Assembly: GCF_000720325.1 (NCBI RefSeq)
Contig: NZ_JOJM01000059.1
Coordinates: 1-51,070 of the forward strand
DNA length: 51,070 nt
Origin: Streptomyces sp. NRRL B-1347
GTDB lineage: Bacteria; Actinomycetota; Actinomycetes; Streptomycetales; Streptomycetaceae
Direction of reading: 5' to 3'
Part shown: positions 22,905-31,870 of the stretch, piece by piece
Position numbering within the stretch: the stretch's first letter is position 1
Layout: every line of letters begins with the position of its first letter
The notes under the pieces: model-generated
Database searches by the model: none
Seen by the model: the letters and a program-made list of their open reading frames with translations, nothing else
What the model was told of the DNA's origin: nothing
Program-made: the position numbers and the translations under genes

Positions 22905-24230
22905 ATGGTTCATGTGAGCTTCCCGTATAGCGCCCCAGTTTCGCAGACTCTTTTCGACCGTGCGGCGGCCGTGACGCCCGGCGGTGTGAACTCGCCCGTG
23001 CGCGCCTTCCGCGCGGTGGGTGGTACGCCCCGCTTCATGGTGTCCGGTACCGGTCCGTACCTCACGGACGCCGACGGCCGCGAGTACGTCGACCTCGTGT
23101 GTTCGTGGGGGCCCATGATCCTCGGCCACGCCCACCCCGAGGTGACCGCGGCCGTGCAGGAGGCCGTCGCGCGCGGCACCTCCTTCGGCACGCCGGGCGA
23201 GGGTGAGGTCGCCCTCGCCGAGGAGATCGTGGCCCGGATCGCCCCCGTCGAGCAGGTCCGGCTCGTGTCCAGCGGCACCGAGGCGACGATGTCCGCCATC
23301 CGCCTCGCCCGCGGCTTCACCGGACGCGCCAAGGTGATCAAGTTCGCCGGCTGCTACCACGGGCACGTGGACGCGCTCCTGGCCGCGGCCGGGTCCGGCG
23401 TCGCGACCCTCGGCCTGCCGGACACCCCGGGTGTCACCGGCGCCCAGGCGGGCGACACCATCGTCCTTCCGTACAACGACATCCAGGCCGTGCACGAGGC
23501 CTTCCACAACCACCCGGGCCAGATCGCCTGTGTGATCACGGAGGCGTCGCCGGGCAACATGGGCGTGGTGCCGCCCGGCCCTGGCTTCAACGAGGGCCTG
23601 AAGGCCGCGTGCGAGAAGAACGGCGCGCTGTTCATCTCCGACGAGGTCATGACCGGCTTCCGGACGAGCAGGGCCGGCTGGTTCGGCGTGGACGGGGTCG
23701 TGCCCGACCTCATGACCTTCGGCAAGGTCATGGGCGGCGGCTTCCCCGCCGCCGCGTTCGGAGGCCGCGCCGACGTGATGGCGCACCTGGCCCCCGCGGG
23801 CCCCGTCTACCAGGCGGGCACGCTGTCCGGGAACCCGGTCGCGACCGCCGCGGGCCTGGCGCAGCTGCGGCTGCTCGACGACGCCGCGTACGCGAAGGTC
23901 GACGCGGTCTCCGAGCGGATCCGCACGCTGGTGGGCGAGGCGCTCACCAAGGAGGGCGTGGCGCACCGCGTCCAGAACGCGTCGAACATGTTCTCCGTGT
24001 TCTTCACCGACCGCGAGGTGCGTGACTACGACGGCGCGAAGGCGCAGGAGTCGTTCCGCTTCACCGCGTTCTTCCACTCGATGCTGTCGCAGGGCGTGTA
24101 CCTGCCGCCGTCGGCCTTCGAGTCCTGGTTCGTGTCCACCGCCCACGACGACCGTGCGGTCGAGAAGATCGCGGCGGCGCTGCCTGCCGCCGCGCGTGCC
24201 GCCGCCGAGGCCGAGGAGGTCAGCGCGTGA
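22905..24230 (+). CDS. hemL: Glutamate-1-semialdehyde 2,1-aminomutase
   Basis: A 441-aa class-III PLP enzyme that converts glutamate-1-semialdehyde to 5-aminolevulinate in the C5 heme pathway. Signature segments: [15 protein letters not shown] (PLP phosphate site), [22 protein letters not shown] and [16 protein letters not shown] with the Schiff-base Lys. [10 protein letters not shown] follows as usual. The ATG at 22905 (MVHVSFPYS) is taken; a GTG three codons later is an alternative, and the local SD is weak. The stop overlaps the next gene (GTGA). It supplies heme upstream of the cytochrome c maturation genes nearby. Confidence 0.97.
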   Translation: MVHVSFPYSAPVSQTLFDRAAAVTPGGVNSPVRAFRAVGGTPRFMVSGTGPYLTDADGREYVDLVCSWGPMILGHAHPEVTAAVQEAVARGTSFGTPGEGEVALAEEIVARIAPVEQVRLVSSGTEATMSAIRLARGFTGRAKVIKFAGCYHGHVDALLAAAGSGVATLGLPDTPGVTGAQAGDTIVLPYNDIQAVHEAFHNHPGQIACVITEASPGNMGVVPPGPGFNEGLKAACEKNGALFISDEVMTGFRTSRAGWFGVDGVVPDLMTFGKVMGGGFPAAAFGGRADVMAHLAPAGPVYQAGTLSGNPVATAAGLAQLRLLDDAAYAKVDAVSERIRTLVGEALTKEGVAHRVQNASNMFSVFFTDREVRDYDGAKAQESFRFTAFFHSMLSQGVYLPPSAFESWFVSTAHDDRAVEKIAAALPAAARAAAEAEEVSA

Positions 24231-24910
24231 GCCGGGCCGATGAGCTGACCGTCGTCCACCTGATGCGCCACGGCGAGGTGCACAACCCCGACGGCATCCT
24301 GTACGGGCGCCTGCCCGACTACCACCTCTCGGAGCTGGGGCGGCAGATGGCCGACCGGGTCGCCGAGCACCTGGCGGCGCGGGACGTCACGCACGTCGTC
24401 GCCTCGCCGCTCGACCGGGCGCAGGAGACGGCGGCGCCGATCGCCAAGACCCACGGGCTCGACCTCGCGACGGACGGGCGGCTCATCGAGGCCGCCAACG
24501 TCTTCGAGGGCAAGACCTTCGGTGTCGGCGACGGCGCCCTGAAGAACCCGGACAACTGGAAGCACCTGGTCAACCCCTTCAAGCCGTCCTGGGGCGAGCC
24601 GTACATCGAGCAGGTCGTACGGATGATGGGCGCGCTCGACGCGGCGCGGGACGCGGCGCGCGGGCACGAGGCGGTGTGCGTCAGCCACCAGCTGCCGATC
24701 TGGATCGTGCGCAGCTTCGTGGAGAAGCGGCGGCTCTGGCACGACCCGCGCAAGCGGCAGTGCACGCTCGCCTCGCTGACGTCGTTCACCTACCGCGGCG
24801 ACAAGATCGTGTCGGTGGGGTACTCGGAGCCGGCGCGGGATCTCGTGCCGAAGCACCTGTTGGCCGGGGCCAAGCCGGTTAAGGGGAAGGCCAAGGCCTT
24901 CGGGGCGTAG
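24227..24910 (+). CDS. Histidine phosphatase (phosphoglycerate mutase-like) family protein
   Basis: A 227-aa protein. [15 protein letters not shown] carries the phospho-accepting His of the RHG motif, [13 protein letters not shown] is the second signature, and [11 protein letters not shown] supplies the second catalytic His. Lengths and motifs fit broad-specificity phosphatases rather than glycolytic phosphoglycerate mutase. The GTG start overlaps the hemL stop, so it is translationally coupled to hemL, an arrangement I recall from other streptomycetes. Substrate unknown. Confidence 0.9.
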   Translation: MSRADELTVVHLMRHGEVHNPDGILYGRLPDYHLSELGRQMADRVAEHLAARDVTHVVASPLDRAQETAAPIAKTHGLDLATDGRLIEAANVFEGKTFGVGDGALKNPDNWKHLVNPFKPSWGEPYIEQVVRMMGALDAARDAARGHEAVCVSHQLPIWIVRSFVEKRRLWHDPRKRQCTLASLTSFTYRGDKIVSVGYSEPARDLVPKHLLAGAKPVKGKAKAFGA

Positions 24911-25289
24911 CCGGTGCGCTGGGCTTGAGCGGGCTGGCCCCTGCGGGGCCGGGCTTGCTGCTGCCGCTTGCCGTCGTGCCTGCGGCTGCCGGTTCGTCGT
25001 GGCTGGGCGCGCAGTTCCCCGCGCCCCTTGAGGGCGGTCCTGTGCGGCGGCGCTCATGGGGAACCGGCGGGCAGTTCCCCGCGCCCCTTCGGGGCGCCCC
25101 TGCAGGGCCGAGTGTTCCCTGTGAGGTTGCTGTGCGCGGCGGGTAGTGGGGTGGCCACCCTATGGCGTGGAATGTCTGTTCTCTGTAATAGGACCCGAAT
25201 AGGTCCGGCTTGGCCGGAACCCGCCCCGGCGTCGTGCCCTCTAAGTGGTTGTCCTTTGCACAACCGAGGGCGCGACGAATGGGGATGGA
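24911..25289. other. Non-coding repeat-bearing region
   Basis: A 379-bp region without a convincing gene. It holds a small GC hairpin (GGCCCC at 24936-24941 with GGGGCC at 24945-24950), which is a possible weak terminator. It also has two copies of GCAGTTCCCCGCGCCCCTT 60 bp apart, and an AT-richer stretch (about 25160-25280) that probably contains the promoter of the next gene. Confidence 0.6.
25011..25089. repeat. Two copies of a dispersed Streptomyces intergenic element
   Basis: GCAGTTCCCCGCGCCCCTT occurs at 25011-25029 and 25071-25089. A reverse-complement relative (GGGGCGCGGGGC core) lies at 39361-39375. Such segments are familiar from many Streptomyces intergenic regions. Confidence 0.7.
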
Positions 25290-26633
25290 ATGCGCGACGA
25301 CAGCCGGACGGACCCGGAACTGGGCGGCGGAGCAGCGGCCGCGAGCCGTGGTGCGCTCAGCCGACGGGGCGCGATAGGCCTGGGCGTGGGTGCCGCGGCG
25401 GCCTTCGGGCTCACCGCCTGCGGCTCCGGCTCCGGGGAATCGGGTTCGGCCGCCGACAAGGGCAAGGGCGGCGGCGCCACGCCGGAGCGCCCGGCCAAGC
25501 CGATCGGTGACGGCTCCACGGCGTTCACCGGGAAGCAGCCCAAGCAGCCGGAGGCGCCCCGCCCGCTTGAGCCGGGGGAGACGCCGCCGCAGTTCGTGAT
25601 CTTCTCCTGGGACGGCGCGGGCGAGGTCGGCAACGGCCTGTACCCGCGCTTCCTGAAGCTCGCCGAGGAACACGACGCCAAGATGACGTTCTTCCTCTCC
25701 GGGCTCTATCTGCTGCCCGAGTCGAAGAAGCGGCTCTACCGGCCGCCGAACAACCCCGTCGGCGCCTCCGACATCGGCTACCTCACGGACGGCCACATCA
25801 AGGAGACCCTGAAGTACGTCCGCCAGTCGTGGCTCGAAGGCCACGAGATAGGCACGCACTTCAACGGCCACTTCTGCGCGGGCAGCGGCACCGTCGGCAA
25901 CTGGACGCCCGCCCAGTGGCAGAGCGAGATCGACCAGGCCAAGTCCTTCGTCAAGAAGTGGCGGACGAACACGGGCTGGACGGACCTGCCGTCGCTGCCG
26001 TTCGACTACGACAAGGAGCTGGTCGGCGGCCGCACGCCGTGCCTGCTCGGCCAGAACAACCTGCTGCCGACCGCCAAGAAGCTCGGCTGGCGCTACGACG
26101 CCTCCTCGCCCGGCGGCCGCCAGAAGTGGCCCGAGAAGAAGCTGGGCGTCTGGGACCTGCCCCTGCAGCAGATCCCGTTCCCGGGGCACTCCTTCGAGGT
26201 CCTGTCGATGGACTACAACATCCTCGCCAACCAGTCGAAGAACTCCACGAAGGCCCCGCCGGCCAACTACCCGGGCTGGCGCAAGCAGGCCACCGAGGCC
26301 TACCTCTCCGGCTTCAAGCGCGCGTACGAGTCGAACCGCGCGCCCTTCTTCATCGGCAACCACTTCGAGGAGTGGAACGGCGGCATCTACATGGACGCCG
26401 TCGAGGCCGCCATCAAGGGCATCGCCGGGAAGAAGGACGTCCGCATGGTCTCCTTCCGGCAGTTCGTGGACTGGCTCGACGTACAGAAGCCCGAGGTCCT
26501 CGCCAAGCTGCGCAGCCTTGAGGTCGGCCAGAAGCCCGCGGGCGGCTGGAAGAGCTTCCTGTCCGACGCCGGCTCCGGCGGCTCCCGCAAGGACGCCGAG
26601 AAGGACACCGGCAGCACCGGCGACGCCGCCTGA
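25290..26633 (+). CDS. Polysaccharide deacetylase-like exported lipoprotein
   Basis: A 447-aa protein. A twin-arginine-like signal (LSRRGAIGLGVGAAAA) runs into a lipobox ending LTAC, so it is probably a Tat-exported lipoprotein. The mature domain resembles the NodB fold: FVIFSWDGAGE supplies the catalytic-type Asp, KMTFFLSG is the following strand, and HEIGTHFNGHF gives an H-x3-H pair. The canonical TFDDG is changed, so deacetylase activity is uncertain. The C-terminal ~50 residues are charged and Gly/Ser-rich. The start ATG has GGGGATGGA upstream. It may act on cell-wall or surface glycan; the substrate is unknown. Confidence 0.8.
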   Translation: MRDDSRTDPELGGGAAAASRGALSRRGAIGLGVGAAAAFGLTACGSGSGESGSAADKGKGGGATPERPAKPIGDGSTAFTGKQPKQPEAPRPLEPGETPPQFVIFSWDGAGEVGNGLYPRFLKLAEEHDAKMTFFLSGLYLLPESKKRLYRPPNNPVGASDIGYLTDGHIKETLKYVRQSWLEGHEIGTHFNGHFCAGSGTVGNWTPAQWQSEIDQAKSFVKKWRTNTGWTDLPSLPFDYDKELVGGRTPCLLGQNNLLPTAKKLGWRYDASSPGGRQKWPEKKLGVWDLPLQQIPFPGHSFEVLSMDYNILANQSKNSTKAPPANYPGWRKQATEAYLSGFKRAYESNRAPFFIGNHFEEWNGGIYMDAVEAAIKGIAGKKDVRMVSFRQFVDWLDVQKPEVLAKLRSLEVGQKPAGGWKSFLSDAGSGGSRKDAEKDTGSTGDAA

Positions 26634-26735
26634 AACACCGGCTGGAAAACGCGCGGAAACCCTGTCTGAAATGGGACTTTCCGCTACTGCGGGGGGCGTC
26701 GAAGATCCTCGAATCGGGCATGCGAAACTTTTCAC

Positions 26736-27383
26736 ATGAGTGCCGCCTGCCGCGCCCCCCGCAGCCAGAACCGCAGTCTTGACCGCCGTGCCAGCCGTCG
26801 TCGCAGCCGTGTGACCGCGCTGGCGGCGGCTGCGGCGGCCGCCGCGCTCACCCTGACGGCCTGCAGTTCGGGCGGCACGTCGGGCGGCTCGGGCAAGACG
26901 AACTTCGTCACCGGCACCGACGGCATCTCCACCGCGAAGAAGGCCGACCGGCGCGACGCGCCGGACCTCGACGGCGAGACCCTCGACGGCGAGAAGCTCA
27001 GCCTCGGCGACTACAAGGGCAAGGTCGTCGTCGTCAACGTCTGGGGCTCCTGGTGCCCGCCGTGCCGCGCCGAGGCGCCGAGCTTCGCGAAGGTGGCCAA
27101 GGAGACCAAGCCCAAGGGCGTGGAGTTCGTCGGCATCAACGCCCGCGACCCCGAGAAGGGCCCGGCCATCGCCTTCGAGAAGGACAAGGGCGTGCCGTAC
27201 CCGAGCCTGTACGACCCGATGGGCAAGCTGATGCTGCGCTTCCCGCGGGGCACGCTCAACCCGAACTTCATCCCGTCCACCCTCGTCATCGACAAGGACG
27301 GGAAGATCGCCGCGCGCTCGCAGCAGCCCCTCAGCGAGGAGAAGCTGCGCAAGATGATCGACCCCGTGGTCGCGGAGAAGTGA
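26736..27383 (+). CDS. TlpA/ResA-like thiol-disulfide reductase lipoprotein
   Basis: A 215-aa thioredoxin-fold protein. The basic N-terminus, Ala-rich hydrophobic stretch and lipobox LTAC anchor it outside the membrane. VVVVNVWGSWCPPCRAEAP carries the CPPC redox pair; FIPSTLVIDKDG has the cis-Pro loop. It probably keeps apocytochrome c CXXCH thiols reduced for heme attachment. It is first of a four-gene System II unit; its stop overlaps the ccdA start (GTGA). Confidence 0.93.
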   Translation: MSAACRAPRSQNRSLDRRASRRRSRVTALAAAAAAAALTLTACSSGGTSGGSGKTNFVTGTDGISTAKKADRRDAPDLDGETLDGEKLSLGDYKGKVVVVNVWGSWCPPCRAEAPSFAKVAKETKPKGVEFVGINARDPEKGPAIAFEKDKGVPYPSLYDPMGKLMLRFPRGTLNPNFIPSTLVIDKDGKIAARSQQPLSEEKLRKMIDPVVAEK

Positions 27384-28171
27384 CCGACGTGTCGACCGCC
27401 ATCGCCGCCGCCCACACGCTCGCCGCGTCCGGGCCGAACCAGACCGTCATGAGCGGAGCGCTGCTGCTCGCGATCCCCGTCGCGGTGCTCGGCGGCCTCG
27501 TCTCGTTCTTCTCCCCGTGCGTCCTGCCGCTGGTGCCGGGCTACCTCTCGTACGTGACCGGGGTGACCGGGCAGGACCTGGAGGAGGCCAAGCGCGGCCG
27601 GATGGTCGCGGGGGCCGGGCTCTTCGTGCTCGGCTTCACCGCGATCTTCGTGCCCGCCGGGATGTTCGTCGGGGCGCTAGGGGAGAGCCTGCGGGAGCAC
27701 CAGAGCACCATCACGAACGTGCTCGGTGTGGTGATGATCCTGCTCGGGTTCTTCTTCATGGGCCTCATGCCCTGGCTCACCCAGCGGGAGTTCCGCTTCC
27801 ACAAGCGGCCCGCCACCGGGCTCGTCGGGGCCCCGATACTGGGCGCCCTGTTCGCCGTAGGGTGGACGCCGTGCATCGGCCCGACGCTCGCGGCCGTCAA
27901 CGTCCTGTCCTTCGAGGGCGCCGACCCGCAGCGGGGCGCGCTCCTCGGAGTCGCGTACTGCCTCGGGCTCGGCATCCCGTTCATCCTCGCGGCCGTCGCG
28001 TTCCGCAAGGCGCTCGGCGCGTTCGGCTGGGTGAAGCGGCACTATGCGTGGGTGATGCGGATCGGCGGCGGCATGATGATCGTGACCGGGCTGCTGATGC
28101 TGACCGGCGTCTGGGACAGCGTCATGCAGCAGATGCAGGTCTGGTCGAACAGCTACTCGGTGGGGATCTGA
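27380..28171 (+). CDS. ccdA: Cytochrome c biogenesis protein CcdA
   Basis: A 263-aa membrane protein with six predicted helices. The redox cysteines sit in FFSPCVLPLVPGY (first helix) and VGWTPCIGPTLAAV (fourth helix), as in DsbD/CcdA. It moves electrons from cytoplasmic thioredoxin across the membrane to the ResA-like protein. The GTG start overlaps the upstream gene and 3 bp separate it from resB, showing a tight operon. Confidence 0.95.
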   Translation: MTDVSTAIAAAHTLAASGPNQTVMSGALLLAIPVAVLGGLVSFFSPCVLPLVPGYLSYVTGVTGQDLEEAKRGRMVAGAGLFVLGFTAIFVPAGMFVGALGESLREHQSTITNVLGVVMILLGFFFMGLMPWLTQREFRFHKRPATGLVGAPILGALFAVGWTPCIGPTLAAVNVLSFEGADPQRGALLGVAYCLGLGIPFILAAVAFRKALGAFGWVKRHYAWVMRIGGGMMIVTGLLMLTGVWDSVMQQMQVWSNSYSVGI

Positions 28172-28174
28172 TCC

Positions 28175-30028
28175 ATGAGCAAGACCACGACCACCCGGGA
28201 CGAGACCGTCGCCCAGGACGACCTCGGGGCGGCCGGCGCACAGCTGTCCACCGCCCCCCTCGACGAGGCGACGGGCGGCGGCGCCCCGAACCTGCCGTCG
28301 CTCGGCGTCATCGGCTGGTTCCGGTGGATCTGGCGGCAGCTGACCTCCATGCGGGTCGCGCTGCTCCTGCTCCTGCTGCTTTCGCTCGGCGCGATCCCCG
28401 GCTCGCTCATCCCGCAGCAGGGCACCGACGAGCTGAAGGTCCAGGACTTCAAGGACACCCACACCACGCTCGCGCCGATCTACGAGAAGCTCGGCCTGTT
28501 CCACGTCTACAGCTCGGTGTGGTTCTCCGCGATCTACATCCTGCTCTTCGTCTCGCTCATCGGCTGCATCGTGCCGCGCACCTGGCAGTTCGTCGGCCAG
28601 CTCCGCGGCCGCCCGCCGGCCGCGCCCAAGCGGCTGACCCGGCTGCCCGCGTACACCACCTGGCGCACCGACGCCTCGCCCGAGCAGGTGAACGAGGCCG
28701 CGCTCGCGCTGCTCAAGCAGCGGCGCTTCCGCTCCCACGAGGTGGGCGGGGCCGTCGCCGCCGAGAAGGGCTATCTGCGCGAGGCCGGGAACCTGGCCTT
28801 CCACATCGCGCTCATCGTGCTCCTGATCGCCTTCGCCGCCGGACAGCTGTTCAAGTCCGAGGGCGGCAAGCTGATCATGGAGGGCGACGGCTTCTCCAAC
28901 ACGCTCACGCAGTACGACGACTTCAAGTCCGGCAGCCTGTTCAGCACCGGGGAGCTGGAGCCGTTCAGCTTCAAGCTGCGCAGCTTCGAGGGCACGTACG
29001 AGATGTCCGGGCCCCAGCGCGGCACCGCCCGCACCTACAAGGCGCACGTGACCTACAGCGAGGGCGCCGACGGGCCGGAGAAGAAGAAGGCCATCGAGGT
29101 CAACAAGCCTCTTGAGGTCAACGGCACGAAGGTCTACCTCATCGGCCACGGGTACGCGCCCACGGTCACCGTCCGCGACGGGCGCGGCAAGGTCGTCTCC
29201 CGCGTCTCCGTGCCGCTCCTGCCCATCGACTCGATGGGCACGGCCACCGGCGCCATCAAGATCCTCGACGGCTACCGCGACAAGAACGGCAAGAAGGAGC
29301 AGCTGGGCTTCAACGCCTTCTTCGTGCCGACGTTCGCGGGCGAGGGCAACGGCCAGATGTTCTCCCAGTTCCCCGCGCCCTTCAATCCGCGGCTCGCGCT
29401 CTCCGCGTACCACGGCAGCCTCGGTGTGGACTCCGGCATCCCGCAGAACGTGTACCAGCTGGACACGCGGAAGATGAAGAAGTTCAAGGACGCCGAGGGC
29501 GAGCTGCTGAAGAAGCGGCTCAAGGTCGGCGAGACCATGAAGCTGCCGAACGGCGCCGGGTCGATCACCTTCGAGAAGGAGCTCAAGCAGTGGGCGACCT
29601 TCCAGATCTCCCAGGAGCCGGGCAGCGGCTGGGCCCTCGGCGGCGCGATCGCCGCGATCGCGGGCCTCGCCGGTTCGCTGTTCATCCAGCGCCGCCGCGT
29701 CTGGGTCCGGGCGGTGCGGGGCGCCGACGGCGTCACGGTCGTCGAGATGGCGGGCCTGGGCCGCAGCGAGTCCGCGAAGGTGCCCGAGGAGCTGGCCGCG
29801 CTTGCGGAGACCCTGCACGAGCGGGCTCCGAGCACGGCGGAACCGGAGGCCGCCGAGACCCCGAAGGCCTCGGAAGCCGCCGGCACGGATGACACCGCCG
29901 ACACCGCTGAGGCCGCCGAGGCGTCCGGCAAGGACACCGAATCCCCGGGCACGGACAGCACGGCCAGCCCGGCCACCGACCCATCCCACCCCACCCCCGA
30001 TGTTCCTGCCGAAGGGGCTGAGAAGTGA
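28175..30028 (+). CDS. resB: Cytochrome c biogenesis protein ResB
   Basis: A 617-aa member of the ResB/Ccs1 family. It has hydrophobic segments near residues 57-75, 125-145, 207-227 and 487-507 around a large extracytoplasmic domain. The SMRVALLLLLLLSLGAIPGSLIPQQG opening is typical. With CcsB it forms the heme-transport and heme-ligation complex of System II. The C-terminal ~90 residues are Ala/Glu/Thr-rich and probably disordered. The stop overlaps the ccsB start (GTGA). Confidence 0.95.
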   Translation: MSKTTTTRDETVAQDDLGAAGAQLSTAPLDEATGGGAPNLPSLGVIGWFRWIWRQLTSMRVALLLLLLLSLGAIPGSLIPQQGTDELKVQDFKDTHTTLAPIYEKLGLFHVYSSVWFSAIYILLFVSLIGCIVPRTWQFVGQLRGRPPAAPKRLTRLPAYTTWRTDASPEQVNEAALALLKQRRFRSHEVGGAVAAEKGYLREAGNLAFHIALIVLLIAFAAGQLFKSEGGKLIMEGDGFSNTLTQYDDFKSGSLFSTGELEPFSFKLRSFEGTYEMSGPQRGTARTYKAHVTYSEGADGPEKKKAIEVNKPLEVNGTKVYLIGHGYAPTVTVRDGRGKVVSRVSVPLLPIDSMGTATGAIKILDGYRDKNGKKEQLGFNAFFVPTFAGEGNGQMFSQFPAPFNPRLALSAYHGSLGVDSGIPQNVYQLDTRKMKKFKDAEGELLKKRLKVGETMKLPNGAGSITFEKELKQWATFQISQEPGSGWALGGAIAAIAGLAGSLFIQRRRVWVRAVRGADGVTVVEMAGLGRSESAKVPEELAALAETLHERAPSTAEPEAAETPKASEAAGTDDTADTAEAAEASGKDTESPGTDSTASPATDPSHPTPDVPAEGAEK

Positions 30029-31155
30029 CGCTCGCCACCACCCTCGCCGCCGAACCCAATGAGAACCTCGCGAACATCAGCAATGTGCTGATCTACTCCG
30101 CGATGGCCGTCTACCTCCTCGCCTTCTTCGCGCTCATGGCGGAGTGGCTGTTCGGCAGCCGCAGCAAGGTCGCCCGCACGGCCGCCGCGCTCACCTCCGA
30201 CGGTGCGGCCGACGCGGATGCCGCCAAGGCGTCGGCCTCCTCCGGTCCCGCCGTCACCGTGCGGGCCAAGGGCGGCACGGCCACCCTGGAGCGGCCCAAG
30301 GCCGCGCCCAAGGTCGTCACCCGCGCCGTCGCGGGCAGCCGTGACGTGCCGGACGGCCCCGGTGCCGCCGCCGGTGACGAGCAGGGCGACCTCTACGGCC
30401 GCATCGCCGTCTCCATGATCGCCCTCGGCTTCCTCGTCGAGGCCGGTGGTGTCCTCACCCGCGCGCTCTCGGTGCGGCGCGCGCCGTGGGGCAACATGTA
30501 CGAGTTCAACATCACCTTCTCCACGGTCGCGATCGGCGTCTTCCTGGCGCTGCTCGCCCTGAAGAAGAACGTCCGCTGGATCGGCCTGCCGCTGATCACC
30601 ACGGTCCTGCTCGACCTCGGCCTCGCCGTCACCGTCCTGTACACCGACAGCGACCAGCTGGTTCCCGCGCTGCACTCGTACTGGCTGTGGATCCACGTCT
30701 CCACCGCGATCTTCTGCGGCGCCGCCTTCTACGTCGGCGCGGTGTCCACGGCGGCGTACCTGTTCAAGGACAGCTACGAGGCCAAGCTGCAGAGCGGCGG
30801 CACGCCCGGCAGGTTCGCGACCTCCGTCATGGAGCGGCTGCCCGCGTCGGCCTCCCTCGACAAGTTCACGTACCGCATGAACGCCGCGATCTTCCCGCTG
30901 TGGACGTTCACGATCATCGCGGGCGCGATCTGGGCGGGCGACGCCTGGGGCCGCTACTGGGGCTGGGACCCCAAGGAGGTCTGGTCCTTCATCACCTGGG
31001 TCGCCTACGCCTGCTATCTGCACGCGCGCGCCACCGCGGGCTGGAAGGGCCGCAAGGCCGCCTACCTGGCGCTCATCGCCTTCGGCTGCTGGCTGTTCAA
31101 CTACTACGGCGTGAACATCTTCGTCAGCGGCAAGCACTCGTACGCCGGGGTCTGA
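30025..31155 (+). CDS. ccsB: Cytochrome c biogenesis protein CcsB (ResC)
   Basis: A 376-aa membrane protein. The tryptophan-rich heme-binding WWD-type motif reads WGRYWGWDPKEVWSF, with PWGNMYEF earlier and conserved His near HSYWLWIHV. It has the helices expected for the CcsA/CcsB heme handling family, plus an Ala-rich cytoplasmic insertion (about residues 50-110). It works with ResB as cytochrome c synthetase. Last gene of the operon; a 20-bp hairpin follows. Confidence 0.95.
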   Translation: MTLATTLAAEPNENLANISNVLIYSAMAVYLLAFFALMAEWLFGSRSKVARTAAALTSDGAADADAAKASASSGPAVTVRAKGGTATLERPKAAPKVVTRAVAGSRDVPDGPGAAAGDEQGDLYGRIAVSMIALGFLVEAGGVLTRALSVRRAPWGNMYEFNITFSTVAIGVFLALLALKKNVRWIGLPLITTVLLDLGLAVTVLYTDSDQLVPALHSYWLWIHVSTAIFCGAAFYVGAVSTAAYLFKDSYEAKLQSGGTPGRFATSVMERLPASASLDKFTYRMNAAIFPLWTFTIIAGAIWAGDAWGRYWGWDPKEVWSFITWVAYACYLHARATAGWKGRKAAYLALIAFGCWLFNYYGVNIFVSGKHSYAGV

Positions 31156-31169
31156 CCCCGCAAGGCCCC

Positions 31170-31211
31170 GAAGGCCGGTTTCCGTGACCCAGGTCACGGG
31201 AACCGGCCTTC
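31170..31211 (+). terminator. Terminator of the cytochrome c maturation operon
   Basis: A 20-bp stem (starting GAAGGCCGGTTTCC, one G-U type mismatch) with a 2-nt loop begins 14 bp after the ccsB stop, between ccsB and the sigma factor gene. Confidence 0.8.
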
Positions 31212-31240
31212 GTCGTACGGACAGACAACAGGGCGTGGAG

Positions 31241-31870
31241 ATGAATGAGGGGGAACTCGCGGCACAGCGACGGCAGTTACGCGTACGGATCCGGGGCTCC
31301 GACCCCGACGCGTTCGGGGAGCTCTTCGACAGCTACGCCCGCTCCGTCTACAACCACGCCTATCGCCTGACGGGGGACTGGTCGACGGCCGAGGACGTCG
31401 TGTCGCTGACCTTCCTGGAGGCGTGGCGGCTGCGCGACAAGGCCGACGCGGACGGCGGCTCGCTGCGGCCGTGGCTGCTCGGCATCGCCACGAACGTGAC
31501 CCGCAACCAGCGGCGCGCGAGCCGCCGTCACGCCGCCGCCGTGGCCCGGCTGCCGCGCGCCGAGGCCGTCGCCGACTTCGCCGACGAGATCGCCGGGCGC
31601 GTCGACGACCAGGAGCAGCTGGCCCTCGTCCGCACGGCGCTCGCGAAGCTGCGCCGGGCCGAGCGCGAGGTGCTCGCGCTGTGCGTGTGGTCGGGGCTCG
31701 GCTACGAGGCGGCGGCGAGCGCGCTCGGCGTCCCGGTCGGGACGGTGCGGTCGCGCCTCTCACGGGCCCGGAAAAAGCTCGCGAAACACATGGAACCACC
31801 CAAAGGGCGCGGACAGGTGAGAGATGACCGCACCACCGCGGTCGGGCCTATTGAGGAGGGCGTCCGATGA
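31241..31870 (+). CDS. ECF-type RNA polymerase sigma factor (TTA codon-containing)
   Basis: A 209-aa sigma-70-family protein of group IV. Region 2 reads FGELFDSYARSVYNHAYRLTGDW...AEDVVSLTFLEAWR; region 4 reads LRRAEREVLALCVWSGLGYEAAASALGVPVGTVRSRLSRARKKL. The ATG at 31241 is chosen because a GGAG purine run lies just upstream and upstream residues lie in the terminator. Leu13 is encoded by TTA (31277-31279), so translation should depend on the bldA tRNA. The next gene overlaps (ATGA) and encodes a membrane protein likely to be its partner. Confidence 0.92.
   Translation: MNEGELAAQRRQLRVRIRGSDPDAFGELFDSYARSVYNHAYRLTGDWSTAEDVVSLTFLEAWRLRDKADADGGSLRPWLLGIATNVTRNQRRASRRHAAAVARLPRAEAVADFADEIAGRVDDQEQLALVRTALAKLRRAEREVLALCVWSGLGYEAAASALGVPVGTVRSRLSRARKKLAKHMEPPKGRGQVRDDRTTAVGPIEEGVR

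Noticed and set aside
27677..29989. 770-aa minus-strand frame opposite resB
   Set aside because: Antisense shadow of ccdA/resB, whose motifs are clear.
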